From Vogesella margarita (lineage in GTDB: Bacteria > Pseudomonadota > Gammaproteobacteria > Burkholderiales > Chromobacteriaceae): a stretch of DNA of 64,000 nt. The stretch covers positions 1-64,000 of the forward strand of contig NZ_JAQQLE010000004.1 in NCBI RefSeq assembly GCF_028548475.1. The letters are read 5' to 3'. This document shows positions 35,912 through 45,348 of the stretch, in pieces (within the stretch, counting starts at the first letter, position 1; every line of letters starts with the position of its first letter). The notes beneath the pieces were generated by a model, which ran no database searches, had not been told where the DNA came from, and saw only the letters and a program-made list of their open reading frames with translations. Both the position numbers and the translations under genes were made by a program.

Positions 35912-37612
35912 TCAGGCGGTCCTGGCTTCGTCCAGCCCCAGTTTGTCCTTCATCTGCTGGCGCATCATGAATTTCTGGATCTTGCCGGTGATGGTCATCG
36001 GGAAGGCGTCGACGAACTCGATGTAGCGCGGGATCTTGTAGTGCGCGATCTGGCCGTCGCAGAAGGCGCGGATCTCCTCCGCGGTGCAGCTTTCGCCGTC
36101 GCGCAGCCGTATCCACGCGCACAGCTCCTCTCCGTACTTGGCGTCCGGCACGCCGACCACCTGCACGTCCTGCACCTTGGGATGGCGGTACAGGAATTCC
36201 TCGATCTCGCGCGGGTAGATGTTCTCGCCGCCGCGGATCACCATGTCCTTCACGCGGCCGACAATATTGCAGTAGCCGTCATCGTCCAGCACCGCCAAGT
36301 CGCCGGTGTGCATCCAGCCGGCGGCGTCGATCGCCTCGCGCGTCTTCTCCTCGTCGCCCCAGTAACCCAGCATCACCGAGTAGCCGCGGGTGAGCAGCTC
36401 GCCGGTTTCGCCGCGCGGCACGATGCGGCCCTCGACGTCGACAATCTTGACCTCGACATGCGGGTGGATGCGGCCAACGGTGGACACCTTCTTTTCCACC
36501 GGGGTGTCGGTATGGCTCTGGAAGCTGACCGGGCTGGTCTCGGTCATGCCGTAGGCAATGGTGACCTCGGCCATGTGCATCTGCGCCACCACCCGCTCCA
36601 TCACCGAGATCGGGCACGGGCTGCCGGCCATGATGCCGGTGCGCAGCGTGGACAGGTCGAACTCGGCGAAGCGCGGGTGATCCAGCACCGCGATGAACAT
36701 CGTCGGCACGCCGTGCAGCGCGGTGCATTTTTCTTCCGCCACCGCTTGCAGCACCGCCAGCGGCTCGAAGGCCTCGGACGGAAACACCATCGCCGCGCCG
36801 TGGGTCACGCAGGCCAGCACGCCCAGCACCATGCCGAAGCAGTGGTATAGCGGCACCGGAATGCACAGCCGGTCGTGCTCGGTGAGCCGCATCGCCTCGC
36901 CGACGAAAAAGCCGTTGTTGAGGATGTTGTGATGGGTGAGCGTGGCGCCCTTGGGGCTGCCGGTGGTGCCGGAGGTGAACTGGATATTGATGGCGTCGTC
37001 GAACTGCAGCGTGGTGCCGATTGCGGCCAACGTTTGCCGCTCTTCCGCCGTCGGTTCGGCCAGCAGCGCCGGGAAGTTGAGCATGCCCGCCGTCGCCTCC
37101 TCGCCCAGGCGGATCACCCAGCGCAGCGCCGGCAGCTTCGCCGCCTGCAATTCGCCAGCTTGGCTTGCGCCCAGCTCCGGCGCGAGGTCGTTCACCATCG
37201 CCAGGTAGTCGCTGCTCTTGAAGCTGGGCGCCAGCACCAGCGCGCGGCAATCGACCTTGTTCAGCGCGTACTCCAGCTCGCTGCGGCGGTAGGCCGGATT
37301 GATGTTGACCAGCACCAGCCCGGCCTTGGCGGTGGCGAACTGCATCAGCAGCCACTCGCTGTTGTTCTGTGACCAGATGCCGATGCGCTCGCCCGTCTGC
37401 AGCCCCAGCCGGCGCAGGCCGCAGGCGAGGCGCGTCACCTGTTCCTGTAGCTCGGCATACGTCCAGCGTATGCCCTGATGACGCACGATCAGCGCGTCAC
37501 GTTCGGCAAAACGGCGGCAGGCGTCGTCAAAAAACCGGCCGATGGTCTGGCCGATCAGCGGCTTGTCACCGGTGCCGTGCACATAACTGGGTAGAGCGGA
37601 CATCGACGTCAT
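35912..37612 (-). CDS. Medium/short-chain acyl-CoA ligase (AMP-forming) of the leucine/isovalerate cluster
   Basis: 566 residues. ANL-superfamily motifs are in order: [15 protein letters not shown] (P-loop), [27 protein letters not shown] and the C-terminal hinge [20 protein letters not shown], with the catalytic Lys in TITGKIQKF. The enzyme activates a carboxylic acid to its CoA thioester. Divergence from liuR-liuABCDE, with a shared palindromic operator, suggests isovalerate or another branched acid as substrate (inference). The ATG at 37612 has GGAG upstream. A repeat copy lies inside (37021-37036). Confidence 0.9.
   Translation of the reverse strand: MTSMSALPSYVHGTGDKPLIGQTIGRFFDDACRRFAERDALIVRHQGIRWTYAELQEQVTRLACGLRRLGLQTGERIGIWSQNNSEWLLMQFATAKAGLVLVNINPAYRRSELEYALNKVDCRALVLAPSFKSSDYLAMVNDLAPELGASQAGELQAAKLPALRWVIRLGEEATAGMLNFPALLAEPTAEERQTLAAIGTTLQFDDAINIQFTSGTTGSPKGATLTHHNILNNGFFVGEAMRLTEHDRLCIPVPLYHCFGMVLGVLACVTHGAAMVFPSEAFEPLAVLQAVAEEKCTALHGVPTMFIAVLDHPRFAEFDLSTLRTGIMAGSPCPISVMERVVAQMHMAEVTIAYGMTETSPVSFQSHTDTPVEKKVSTVGRIHPHVEVKIVDVEGRIVPRGETGELLTRGYSVMLGYWGDEEKTREAIDAAGWMHTGDLAVLDDDGYCNIVGRVKDMVIRGGENIYPREIEEFLYRHPKVQDVQVVGVPDAKYGEELCAWIRLRDGESCTAEEIRAFCDGQIAHYKIPRYIEFVDAFPMTITGKIQKFMMRQQMKDKLGLDEARTA
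37021..37036 (+). repeat. Dispersed repeat copy (AACGTT variant) inside the acyl-CoA ligase gene
   Basis: TTGCGGCCAACGTTTG; on the gene strand it encodes QTLAAI. Confidence 0.75.
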
Positions 37613-37662
37613 GGTGTGTTCTCCGTTGCATTGTGCTGTTATCGCTTTGCCATAAACTTACT

Positions 37663-37678
37663 ATTACGTTAACGTAAA
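37663..37678 (-). promoter_or_regulatory. LiuR operator and promoter region of the acyl-CoA ligase gene
   Basis: The minus strand reads TTTACGTTAACGTAAT, centred on the perfect palindrome ACGTTAACGT (37666-37675). It overlaps a -35-like TTTACG with TTATGG 17 bases further on. The same palindrome lies before liuA. MerR-family regulators bind in just such spacer positions. Confidence 0.75.
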
Positions 37679-37744
37679 CTCAAGCCTTGTCGCGGCAAGG
37701 CCGGCAAAAAACGCTACAATCGCGCCAGACCAACAGGAACCATC

Positions 37745-38146
37745 ATGAGCGAAGAACGCCTTTTCACCATTTCCGACCTGGCACGCGATTTCGACATCAC
37801 GTTGCGCACCATCCGCTTCTACGAGGAACAAGGCCTGATCGAGCCGCAGCGCGAAGGCCGCCAGCGCCTGTTCACCCACCGCGACCGCGCGCGGCTGAAG
37901 CTGATCCTGCGCGGCAAGCGCATTGGCCTCGCCCTGTCGGAGATCCGAGAGATCCTGGACCTGTACGAACTGGCGCGCGACGAGGCCAGCCAGTCGCTGA
38001 AGCTGCTGCAGCTGTTGTCCGAGCGCAAGAAGCAGCTGGAAGAACAACGCAACGACATCGACGCGGTGCTGTCCGAGATCGTGGTGCTGGAAGGCCACTG
38101 CCGCCAGGTAATCGACACCATGACCGGCAAGGACGCCACAAACTGA
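37745..38146 (+). CDS. liuR: MerR family regulator LiuR of leucine degradation
   Basis: 133 residues. The N-terminal MerR helix-turn-helix reads FTISDLARDFDITLRTIRFYEEQGLIEPQREGRQRLFT, with the typical winged part and RGKRIGLALSEIREIL. A long dimerisation helix follows (~75-125), and no metal-binding Cys cluster is present. In other proteobacteria LiuR controls the liu/ivd genes. AGGA lies upstream of the ATG. Identical palindromes sit on both sides of the gene, so it likely controls both the ligase and liuABCDE. A TACAAT box at 37715-37720 may be its own -10. Confidence 0.9.
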   Translation: MSEERLFTISDLARDFDITLRTIRFYEEQGLIEPQREGRQRLFTHRDRARLKLILRGKRIGLALSEIREILDLYELARDEASQSLKLLQLLSERKKQLEEQRNDIDAVLSEIVVLEGHCRQVIDTMTGKDATN

Positions 38147-38187
38147 GGCTTTCACGCCATCCCGACGGATGGTTTCGTCATTTCGTA

Positions 38188-38203
38188 TTGACGTTAACGT
38201 AAG
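38188..38203 (+). promoter_or_regulatory. LiuR operator overlapping the liuA promoter
   Basis: TTGACGTTAACGTAAG contains ACGTTAACGT (38191-38200), identical to the site at 37666-37675. A consensus -35 TTGACG lies at 38188-38193; the -10 is a poor A/T-rich stretch 17-19 bases on, as expected for a MerR-activated promoter with a distorted spacer. Confidence 0.78.
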
Positions 38204-38325
38204 CGTAATTCAAAATTAAGCCATGCATCAGCGCAGATGGCGCAATCGCCGCCATCCGCTACAACACAGAGATAGCCGCCACGAGATGCCAAGGGCACCG
38301 GGCAGTTCGCATAAAGGAGAGAGAC

Positions 38326-39495
38326 ATGTACAGCAGCTTGCGCTTTGCCCACGGTGACACCTACGACATGCTGCGCGAAACGGTGCGCGACTTCGCCCAG
38401 AGCGAGATCGCGCCGCGCGCCGCCGACATCGACCGCGACAACCTGTTCCCGGCCGACCTGTGGCAGAAGTTCGGCGATCTCGGCCTCTTGGGCATCACCG
38501 TCAGCGAGGAATACGGCGGCGCCAACATGGGCTATCTCGCGCACATGATAGCGATGGAGGAAATCAGCCGCGCCAGCGCCTCGGTCGCCCTCTCCTACGG
38601 CGCGCACTCCAACCTGTGCGTGAACCAGATCTACAAGAATGGCAATGAAGAACAGAAACGCAAGTACCTGCCCAAGCTGATCTCCGGCGAACATATCGGC
38701 GCACTGGCAATGTCCGAGCCGAACGCCGGCTCCGACGTGGTGAGCATGAAGCTGCGCGCCGACAAGGTCGACGGCGGCTACAAGCTTAACGGCAGCAAGA
38801 TGTGGATCACCAACGGCGGCGACGCCGACACCCTGGTGGTGTACGCCAAGACCGACGTCAACGCCGGCCCGAAAGGCATCACCGCCTTCATCATCGAGAA
38901 GGGCTTTGCCGGCTTCAGCCACGGCAGCAAGCTGGACAAGCTGGGCATGCGCGGCTCCAACACCTACCCGATCTTCTTTGACGACTGCTTCGTGCCGGAA
39001 GAAAACGTGCTGGGCGGCGAAGGCAACGGCGTCAAGGTGCTGATGAGCGGCCTGGACTTCGAACGCGCGGTGCTGTCCGCCGGCCCGCTGGGCATCATGC
39101 AGGCGTGCATGGACGTGACCGTGCCCTACCTCAACGACCGCAAGCAGTTCGGCCAGGCCATCGGCGACTTCCAGCTGATGCAGGGCAAGCTGGCCGACAT
39201 GTACGTGAAACTGTCCGCCAGCCGCGCCTACGTCTACGCCGTCGGCCAGGCGCTGGACCGCGGCGAATCCGGCCGCCAGACGCGCAAGGACGCCGCCGGC
39301 GCCATCCTCTACGCCGCCGAAGCGGCAACCCAGATGGCGCTGGACGCCATCCAGTGCCTGGGCGGCAACGGCTATATCAACGAATACCCGACCGGCCGCC
39401 TGCTGCGCGACGCCAAGCTGTACGAGATCGGCGCCGGCACCAGCGAAATCCGCCGCTGGCTGATCGGCCGCGAACTGATGGCCGAGACCCGCTAA
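38326..39495 (+). CDS. liuA: Isovaleryl-CoA dehydrogenase LiuA
   Basis: 389 residues. An acyl-CoA dehydrogenase of the isovaleryl type: [20 protein letters not shown] (flavin contact), [46 protein letters not shown] and the C-terminal [19 protein letters not shown]. It oxidises isovaleryl-CoA to 3-methylcrotonyl-CoA with FAD, passing electrons to ETF. AAAGGAGAG precedes the ATG. First gene of liuABCDE. A repeat-derived hairpin separates it from liuB. Confidence 0.96.
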   Translation: MYSSLRFAHGDTYDMLRETVRDFAQSEIAPRAADIDRDNLFPADLWQKFGDLGLLGITVSEEYGGANMGYLAHMIAMEEISRASASVALSYGAHSNLCVNQIYKNGNEEQKRKYLPKLISGEHIGALAMSEPNAGSDVVSMKLRADKVDGGYKLNGSKMWITNGGDADTLVVYAKTDVNAGPKGITAFIIEKGFAGFSHGSKLDKLGMRGSNTYPIFFDDCFVPEENVLGGEGNGVKVLMSGLDFERAVLSAGPLGIMQACMDVTVPYLNDRKQFGQAIGDFQLMQGKLADMYVKLSASRAYVYAVGQALDRGESGRQTRKDAAGAILYAAEAATQMALDAIQCLGGNGYINEYPTGRLLRDAKLYEIGAGTSEIRRWLIGRELMAETR

Positions 39496-39517
39496 GCGCG
39501 GCTCGCCAAGCCCAAGC

Positions 39518-39540
39518 GGTGCGGCCAACCTTGCCGCACC
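39518..39540 (+). repeat. Dispersed repeat forming a hairpin with its flanks, liuA-liuB gap
   Basis: TGCGGCCAACCTTG (39520-39533) lies within GGTGCGG...CCGCACC, a 7-bp stem around the repeat. The single copy is thereby made into a hairpin inside an operon. Confidence 0.7.
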
Positions 39541-39567
39541 TTGTTCCGTACCGATAGAGGCGCAACC

Positions 39568-41166
39568 ATGCCCATCATCGAATCCAAGCTCTCCCCCCGC
39601 GCCGCCGATTTCCAGGCCAACGCCGAGAAAATGCGCAGCATCGTGGCCGACCTGAAAGAAAAAGTCGCCAAGGCCGCGAACGGCGGCGGCGACAAGGCGC
39701 GCGCCAAGCACGTGGCCCGTGGCAAACTGCTGCCGCGCGAGCGCATCGACCTGCTGCTGGATGCCGGCTCGCCGTTCCTGGAGCTGTCGCAGTTGGCCGC
39801 ATACGGCATGTATGGCGACGACGCGCCGGGCGCCGGCGTGATTACCGGCATCGGCCGCATCGGCGGCATCGAATGCCTGATCGTGGCCAACGACGCCACC
39901 GTCAAGGGCGGCACCTACTACCCGATGACGGTCAAGAAACACCTGCGCGCGCAGGAAGTCGCCCGCGAAAACCGCCTGCCCTGCGTCTATCTGGTCGACT
40001 CCGGCGGCGCCTTCCTGCCGCTGCAGGATGAGGTGTTCCCCGACCGCGACCACTTCGGCCGCATCTTCTACAACCAGGCCAATCTGTCCGCCGCCGGCAT
40101 TCCGCAAATTGCGGTGGTGATGGGCAGCTGCACCGCCGGCGGTGCCTATGTGCCGGCAATGAGCGACGAGACGGTGATTGTCAAGGAACAAGGCACCATC
40201 TTCCTCGGCGGACCGCCGCTGGTGAAGGCCGCCACCGGCGAGGTGGTATCGGCGGAAGAACTGGGCGGCGGCGACGTGCATACCCGCGTGTCCGGCGTGG
40301 CCGACCACCTGGCGCAGAACGATGCGCACGCACTGGCCATCGCCCGCCGCATCGTGTCCGACCTCAACTGGCGCAAGCAGGGCGAACTGGACCGTGCCGA
40401 GCCGAAGCCGCCGCGCTACGCCGCCGAAGAAATCTACGGCGTGATTCCGGCCGACCCGAAAAAACCGTTCGACGTGCGCGAGATCATCGCCCGCCTGGTG
40501 GACGACTCCGACTTCGACGAATTCAAGCAGAACTACGGGACTACTTTAGTAACAGGCTTCGCCCGATTAAACGGGTACCGCGTCGGCATCATCGCCAACA
40601 ACGGCATCCTGTTTTCGGAGTCGGCCCTCAAAGGCGCCCACTTTGTGGAGCTGTGCTGCCAGCGCGGCATCCCGCTGATCTTCCTGCAGAACATCACCGG
40701 CTTCATGGTGGGCAAGAAGTACGAAAACGGCGGCATCGCCAAGGACGGCGCCAAGCTGGTCACCGCGGTCGCCTGCGCCAGCGTGCCCAAGTTCACCGTG
40801 CTGATCGGCGGCAGCTTCGGCGCCGGCAACTACGGCATGTGCGGCCGCGCCTACTCGCCGCGCTTCCTGTGGATGTGGCCGAACAGCCGCATCTCGGTAA
40901 TGGGTGGCGAACAGGCTGCCGGCGTGCTGGCCCAGGTGAAGAAAGAACAACTGGGCGACGCGTTCACCCCGGAGCAGGAAGAAGCGCTGAAAGCCCCGGT
41001 GCGCGAACAGTACGAACACCAGGGCCACCCCTACTACGCCAGCGCACGGCTATGGGACGACGGCGTGATCGACCCGGCACAAACCCGCGACGTGCTGAGC
41101 CTGGCGCTGGAAGCCAGCCTGTCGGCGCCGGTGGACAAGACGCGCTTTGGCGTGTTCCGGATGTAA
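39568..41166 (+). CDS. liuB: Methylcrotonyl-CoA carboxylase beta (carboxyltransferase) subunit LiuB
   Basis: 532 residues. The carboxyltransferase fold is shown by [48 protein letters not shown] and [15 protein letters not shown]. It moves CO2 from biotin on LiuD to 3-methylcrotonyl-CoA. The pair forms a large cytosolic complex. The ATG 39568 has GAGG upstream. Codons ~324-338 (about 40537-40578) are unlike the rest of the gene, with TTA, GTA, ACA, CGA, TTA and ACT in a row. Confidence 0.96.
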   Translation: MPIIESKLSPRAADFQANAEKMRSIVADLKEKVAKAANGGGDKARAKHVARGKLLPRERIDLLLDAGSPFLELSQLAAYGMYGDDAPGAGVITGIGRIGGIECLIVANDATVKGGTYYPMTVKKHLRAQEVARENRLPCVYLVDSGGAFLPLQDEVFPDRDHFGRIFYNQANLSAAGIPQIAVVMGSCTAGGAYVPAMSDETVIVKEQGTIFLGGPPLVKAATGEVVSAEELGGGDVHTRVSGVADHLAQNDAHALAIARRIVSDLNWRKQGELDRAEPKPPRYAAEEIYGVIPADPKKPFDVREIIARLVDDSDFDEFKQNYGTTLVTGFARLNGYRVGIIANNGILFSESALKGAHFVELCCQRGIPLIFLQNITGFMVGKKYENGGIAKDGAKLVTAVACASVPKFTVLIGGSFGAGNYGMCGRAYSPRFLWMWPNSRISVMGGEQAAGVLAQVKKEQLGDAFTPEQEEALKAPVREQYEHQGHPYYASARLWDDGVIDPAQTRDVLSLALEASLSAPVDKTRFGVFRM

Positions 41167-41176
41167 CCTTTGTGAA

Positions 41177-41254
41177 TTAGCCACGGAAGAACACGGACAA
41201 ACCCTCAATGCAGCACTGCTTTTTCCGTGTCTTTCCGTGTGCTCCCGTGGCTAA
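41177..41254. repeat. Long CCACGGA-type hairpin repeat, copy A
   Basis: TTAGCCACGGAAGAACACGGA pairs with its near-complement at 41224-41254 (ending CCGTGGCTAA) around a ~25-base loop. A related structure is at 44302-44420. It lies between liuB and liuC and may influence mRNA level within the operon. Confidence 0.75.
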
Positions 41255-41275
41255 CTAGAAAAGAAAGGTTTTCAA

Positions 41276-42067
41276 ATGACCTACAGCACTTTGGAAATCG
41301 AACGCGCCGGACAGGTCGCCACCGTGTGGATGAACCGCCCCGAGCTGCACAACGCGATGAACGAGCACCTGATCGCCGACCTCACCGCCGCCTTCCGCAC
41401 CCTGAACGAGGATGCCGGCGTGCGCGTGATCGTGCTGGCCGGCCGCGGCAAGAGCTTCTCCGCTGGCGCCGATCTGGACTGGATGCGCCGCGCCGCCGGT
41501 TACGGCGAGGCGCAGAACCTCGACGACGCGCGCAAGCTGGCGGCGATGCTCAAGGGCATCTACCGCAGCAAGAAGCCGGTGATCGCCCGTATCCACGGCG
41601 CAGCGATGGCCGGCGGTACCGGACTGACTGCGGTGTGCGACATCGCCATCGCCACCGACGCCGCCAAGTTCGCGCTGACCGAGGTACGCCTGGGGCTGAT
41701 CCCGGCCACCATCGGCCCTTATGTCGCCGATGCCATCGGCTGGCGCCAGGCGCGACGCTACTTCCTGACCGCCGAGCGCATCGACGCCGCCACCGCCGAA
41801 CGCATCGGCCTGGTGCACGAGATCGTGACTGCGGACGCGCTGGACGCGCGCGTGGCCGAGGTGGCCGCCGAGCTGGTCCGTGGCGGCCCGCACGCGCTGA
41901 CCGCCGCCAAGGAACTGCTGGGTGATCTGCGCCAGGACTCGCCGCTGGACGACACGCTGCTGGACGATACCGCACACGCCATCGCCGCCATCCGCGTCAC
42001 CGACGAGGCACGCGAAGGCCTGGCCGCCTTCTTCGACAAGCGCCCGCCACAGTGGGTCAAGGATTGA
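41276..42067 (+). CDS. liuC: Methylglutaconyl-CoA hydratase LiuC
   Basis: 263 residues of the enoyl-CoA hydratase/isomerase (crotonase) family. The oxyanion segments are GRGKSFSAGADLDWM and IHGAAMAGGTGLTAVCDIAIA; the catalytic Glu region TEVRLGLIPATIGPYV follows. It hydrates 3-methylglutaconyl-CoA to HMG-CoA. AAAGG lies upstream of the ATG. It takes its place between the carboxylase genes as in Pseudomonas liu operons. Confidence 0.93.
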   Translation: MTYSTLEIERAGQVATVWMNRPELHNAMNEHLIADLTAAFRTLNEDAGVRVIVLAGRGKSFSAGADLDWMRRAAGYGEAQNLDDARKLAAMLKGIYRSKKPVIARIHGAAMAGGTGLTAVCDIAIATDAAKFALTEVRLGLIPATIGPYVADAIGWRQARRYFLTAERIDAATAERIGLVHEIVTADALDARVAEVAAELVRGGPHALTAAKELLGDLRQDSPLDDTLLDDTAHAIAAIRVTDEAREGLAAFFDKRPPQWVKD

Positions 42068-42077
42068 GCACCCTGCT

Positions 42078-42108
42078 CTTGCGGCCAAGCTTTGACGTTG
42101 GCCGCAAG
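42078..42108. repeat. Inverted pair of the dispersed repeat, liuC-liuD gap
   Basis: CTTGCGGCCAA (42078-42088) and TTGGCCGCAAG (42098-42108) form an 11-bp stem around GCTTTGACG. It may reduce read-through into liuD. Confidence 0.7.
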
Positions 42109-42202
42109 TAGCCCAAGACCAAGTACCAGCAAACCCGAACTGGCGGACTCCACCGGATGCTCCTCCCTTCAAGCGAACAGACAAGAAAAGGGAAAACTCC
42201 CA

Positions 42203-42334
42203 ATGTTCACCAAGATTCTGATTGCCAACCGTGGCGACCAGCAGCCGCAAGGCTGCGCAGCTGCGCAGCAAAATTGCCTGGCGGCACGCAAGTGCCGCGG
42301 CGAATTCGCCACGGGAGATCACTATGTTTACTAA
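42203..42334 (+). CDS. 43-codon leader ORF duplicating the start of liuD
   Basis: The ORF begins MFTKILIANRGD, the same first 11 residues as LiuD, then diverges (QQPQGCAAAQQNC...) and ends in TAA overlapping the liuD start: its last codons GTT TAC TAA share bases with ATGTTTACTAA. In the first 35 bases the two copies differ at five positions, all synonymous. A purine-rich GGGAAAA lies upstream. Either it is a remnant of a local duplication or a translated leader peptide coupled to liuD. Confidence 0.55.
   Translation: MFTKILIANRGDQQPQGCAAAQQNCLAARKCRGEFATGDHYVY
42241..42298 (+). promoter_or_regulatory. Two GCAA-loop hairpins before liuD
   Basis: GCAGCC-GCAA-GGCTGC (42241-42256) and GCGGCAC-GCAA-GTGCCGC (42281-42298) are perfect stems with GNRA-type loops. 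They lie inside the leader ORF and just before the palindrome GGCGAATTCGCC (42299-42310) that precedes the liuD ribosome site. An attenuation or RNA-processing role is possible; no evidence beyond the fold. Confidence 0.5.
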
Positions 42335-44291
42335 GATCCTCATCGCCAACCGTGGCGAAATCGCCTGCCGCGTCATCAAGACCGCCCGTGCTATGGGCGT
42401 GACCACCGTGGCGGTGTATTCCGATGCCGACGCCAATGCCCGCTTCGTGAAGCTGGCGGATGAAGCCTACCGGCTGGGGCCGGCGCCGGCAGCCGAGTCC
42501 TACCTCAAGGCTGATCTCATCCTCGACATCGCCCGCAGCAGCGGCGCACAGGCGGTGCATCCGGGTTACGGCTTTCTGTCGGAGAACGAGGACTTCGCCG
42601 CCGCCTGCGAGGCCGCCGGCATCGCCTTCATCGGCCCACCGGCCAGCGCCATTGCCGCCATGGGCAGCAAGTCCGCCGCCAAGGCACTGATGGAGCGCGC
42701 CAATGTGCCGCTGGTGCCGGGCTACCACGGTGACGATCAGGATGAGCAATTGCTGAAGAACCAGGCCGACGCCATCGGCTACCCGGTGCTGATCAAGGCC
42801 AGCGCCGGCGGTGGTGGCAAGGGCATGCGCATCGTGGAACGCGGCGACGACTTCCTCGCCGCGCTGGCCAGCTGCCAGCGCGAGGCGCGCGCCAGCTTTG
42901 GCGACGACAAAGTGCTGGTAGAGAAATACCTGACTCGCCCGCGGCATGTAGAAATTCAAGTCTTCGCCGACAGCCTCGGCGGTTGTGTCTACCTGTTCGA
43001 GCGCGACTGCTCGGTGCAGCGCCGCCACCAGAAAGTGCTGGAAGAAGCCCCTGCCCCGCACCTGCCGGCAGAAACCCGCCAGGCCATGGGCGAAGCGGCA
43101 GTCGCTGCCGCCCGCGCCGTGGGCTATGTGGGCGCCGGCACGGTGGAATTCATCATGGACGTGGACAGCGGCAAGTTCTACTTCATGGAAATGAACACCC
43201 GCCTGCAAGTGGAACACCCGGTAACCGAGATGATCACCGGCCAGGACCTGGTGGCCTGGCAGCTGAAGGTGGCCAGCGGCCAGCCGCTGCCGTTGCAGCA
43301 GCATGAGCTTGCTATCCACGGCCACAGCATCGAGGCGCGCATCTACGCCGAGGACCCGGACAAGGGCTTCCTGCCGGCCACCGGCACCCTGCTGCACCTG
43401 GTGCCGCCAGTAGAAAATGCCCACGTGCGGGTGGATACCGGCGTACTGCAGGGCGATACCATCTCGCCGTTCTACGACCCGATGATCGCCAAGCTGATCG
43501 TGTGGGGCGAAACCCGCGAAGCGGCGCTGCAGCAGCTGGACGCGGCTCTGGCTGCATATCAGGTGGTGGGCGTCACCACCAATATCCGCTTCCTGCGCCG
43601 CATTGCGGCCAACCCGGCGTTTGCCAACGGCGACGTGGATACCGGCCTGATTGCCCGCTACCACGACAGCCTGCTGCCCACACCGGCCGCCCCCGACAGC
43701 GAACAGCTGGCGCTGCTGGCGCTGGGCGAGGTGCTGGCCAGCGCCAGCAGCGACAACCATGCCTTCGGCGCGCTGCAGGGCTGGCGCCTGAACGGCACAC
43801 AGCAACGCCGCATCGGCTTTGCCCACGGCGAGCAGCGCTGCGAAGTCGTGCTGCAGCATGACGGCCAGGGCTTTGTGCTTGCCATCGGCGACGACACCTT
43901 CCACGCCAGCGCCAGCCTGCACGGCAGCCGGCTTGCGGCCAACCTTGGCGGCAAACAGCTGCAGGCCACGCTGGTGCGCCACGGGCTGCAGCGCGTGCTG
44001 TTTGCCGACGGCGAACGCATTGCCGTGGACTACCTCGACCCTTACGCCTATGAAGAAGCAGGCGTGCACGGCGAGACCCATCTCAAGGCACCGATGCCGG
44101 GCCGCGTGGTGGCGCTGCTGGCCGAAAGCGGCCAGACCGTGGCCAAGGGCGAACCGCTGCTGATCCTGGAAGCGATGAAGATGGAACACACCATTGCCGC
44201 CCCGGCCGACGGCAAGGTGCTGGCCTTCTACTTTGCCGCCGGCGAGCAGGTGAACGACGGCGACGAGCTGGTGGATTTCGAGGCGGACTGA
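42324..44291 (+). CDS. liuD: Methylcrotonyl-CoA carboxylase alpha subunit LiuD (biotin carboxylase/BCCP)
   Basis: 655 residues. A biotin carboxylase domain (MFTKILIANRGEIACRV, ATP-grasp loop SAGGGGKGMR, FMEMNTRLQVEHPVTE) is followed by a linker region and the biotinyl domain. The biotinylated Lys is about residue 619 in EAMKMEH. It carboxylates its own biotin with bicarbonate and ATP for LiuB. The start ATG 42324, with GGGAG upstream, is preferred over longer in-frame starts because homology begins there. A copy of the dispersed repeat (43933-43948) lies in the coding region. Confidence 0.96.
   Translation: MFTKILIANRGEIACRVIKTARAMGVTTVAVYSDADANARFVKLADEAYRLGPAPAAESYLKADLILDIARSSGAQAVHPGYGFLSENEDFAAACEAAGIAFIGPPASAIAAMGSKSAAKALMERANVPLVPGYHGDDQDEQLLKNQADAIGYPVLIKASAGGGGKGMRIVERGDDFLAALASCQREARASFGDDKVLVEKYLTRPRHVEIQVFADSLGGCVYLFERDCSVQRRHQKVLEEAPAPHLPAETRQAMGEAAVAAARAVGYVGAGTVEFIMDVDSGKFYFMEMNTRLQVEHPVTEMITGQDLVAWQLKVASGQPLPLQQHELAIHGHSIEARIYAEDPDKGFLPATGTLLHLVPPVENAHVRVDTGVLQGDTISPFYDPMIAKLIVWGETREAALQQLDAALAAYQVVGVTTNIRFLRRIAANPAFANGDVDTGLIARYHDSLLPTPAAPDSEQLALLALGEVLASASSDNHAFGALQGWRLNGTQQRRIGFAHGEQRCEVVLQHDGQGFVLAIGDDTFHASASLHGSRLAANLGGKQLQATLVRHGLQRVLFADGERIAVDYLDPYAYEEAGVHGETHLKAPMPGRVVALLAESGQTVAKGEPLLILEAMKMEHTIAAPADGKVLAFYFAAGEQVNDGDELVDFEAD
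43933..43948 (+). repeat. Dispersed repeat copy inside liuD
   Basis: TTGCGGCCAACCTTGG, encoding LAANLG in the gene frame. A less exact copy is at 43603-43615. Confidence 0.8.
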
Positions 44292-44301
44292 TTGTTTATT
44301 T

Positions 44302-44420
44302 GCCACGGAAGCACACGGAAAACACAGACAAAGCCAAAGGCCCCTCGCACGCGGCAAGGGCTGACAACGGTTTACCCTTAGAGCCCGTTTTTCTTCCGTG
44401 CCTTCGGTATACTTCCGTGA
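44302..44420. repeat. CCACGGA-type hairpin repeat, copy B
   Basis: GCCACGGAAGCACACGGAAAA is complementary, with mismatches, to TTCTTCCGTGCC and ACTTCCGTGAC at the far end. The inner part differs from copy A. It lies between liuD and liuE. Confidence 0.65.
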
Positions 44421-44437
44421 CGAAAAAGGAACTCAGC

Positions 44438-45331
44438 ATGACGCACGTAAAGATCGTCGAAGTCGGCCCGCGCGACGGGCTGCAGAATGAAAAGCACAGC
44501 ATCGGCCTGGACACCAAGCTGGAGCTGATCCGTCGTCTGGGCGACAGCGGCCTGAAATGCATCGAGGCCGGTGCCTTCGTATCGCCCAAGTGGGTGCCGC
44601 AGATGGCAGACAGCCTGCAGGTGCTGCAGGCACTGGACATGAATGCCGGCATCGACTACCCGGTGCTGGTGCCCAATGACAAGGGCCTGGATGCGGCGCT
44701 GGAAGCCGGCGTGCGCGAGATCGCGGTGTTCGGCGCCGCGAGCGAAGCGTTCAGCCAGAAGAACATCAACGCCAGCATTGCCGAAAGCCTGCAGCGCTTC
44801 GAATCGGTGATGAAGCGAGCACAGGCAGCCGGCATCAAGGTGCGTGGCTACGTGTCCTGCGTGGTGGGCTGCCCGTACGAGGGAGAAGTCGCGCCATACA
44901 AGGTGGCCGAAGTGGCACGCGCACTGTACGACATGGGCTGCTACGAGATTTCGCTGGGCGACACCATCGGCGTGGGCACACCCAACAAGGTAACGGCAAT
45001 GCTGGATACGGTATGCGAAGTGGTGCCGGTGCAGAAACTGGCCGGCCACTTCCACGATACTTACGGCATGGCCATCGCCAACATCCACACCGCACTACAG
45101 GCCGGGGTGCGTACCTTCGACAGCTCGGTATCCGGCCTGGGCGGCTGCCCGTATGCGCGCGGCGCCTCCGGCAACGTGGCCACCGAGGACGTGGTGTACC
45201 TGCTGCACGGCCTGGGCTACCACACCGGCGTGGATCTGGACAAACTGGCGGCAACGTCGTGGTTCATTGCCGAGGCTCTGGTGCGCGACCCGGGCTCGCG
45301 CTATGCCAAGGCCCGCGGCCTGAGCAACTGA
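44438..45331 (+). CDS. liuE: Hydroxymethylglutaryl-CoA lyase LiuE
   Basis: 297 residues of the HMGL-like TIM-barrel family: [17 protein letters not shown] with the metal/catalytic Arg-Asp, [24 protein letters not shown], and [13 protein letters not shown] with the metal His pair. The Cys-loop [19 protein letters not shown] closes the active site. It splits HMG-CoA to acetyl-CoA and acetoacetate, the last step of the operon's pathway. AAAGGA lies upstream of the ATG. A strong hairpin follows. Confidence 0.96.
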   Translation: MTHVKIVEVGPRDGLQNEKHSIGLDTKLELIRRLGDSGLKCIEAGAFVSPKWVPQMADSLQVLQALDMNAGIDYPVLVPNDKGLDAALEAGVREIAVFGAASEAFSQKNINASIAESLQRFESVMKRAQAAGIKVRGYVSCVVGCPYEGEVAPYKVAEVARALYDMGCYEISLGDTIGVGTPNKVTAMLDTVCEVVPVQKLAGHFHDTYGMAIANIHTALQAGVRTFDSSVSGLGGCPYARGASGNVATEDVVYLLHGLGYHTGVDLDKLAATSWFIAEALVRDPGSRYAKARGLSN

Positions 45332-45348
45332 GCCCTTGCCGTCCACGC

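Noticed and set aside
38194-40329. 711-codon minus-strand frame over liuA and liuB
   Set aside because: Antisense shadow of two certain liu genes; no recognisable domain.
42092-42202. Longer N-terminus for the liuD leader ORF (from 42092)
   Set aside because: The upstream codons lie in the repeat hairpin and show no homology; MFTKILIANRG at 42203 marks the natural start.
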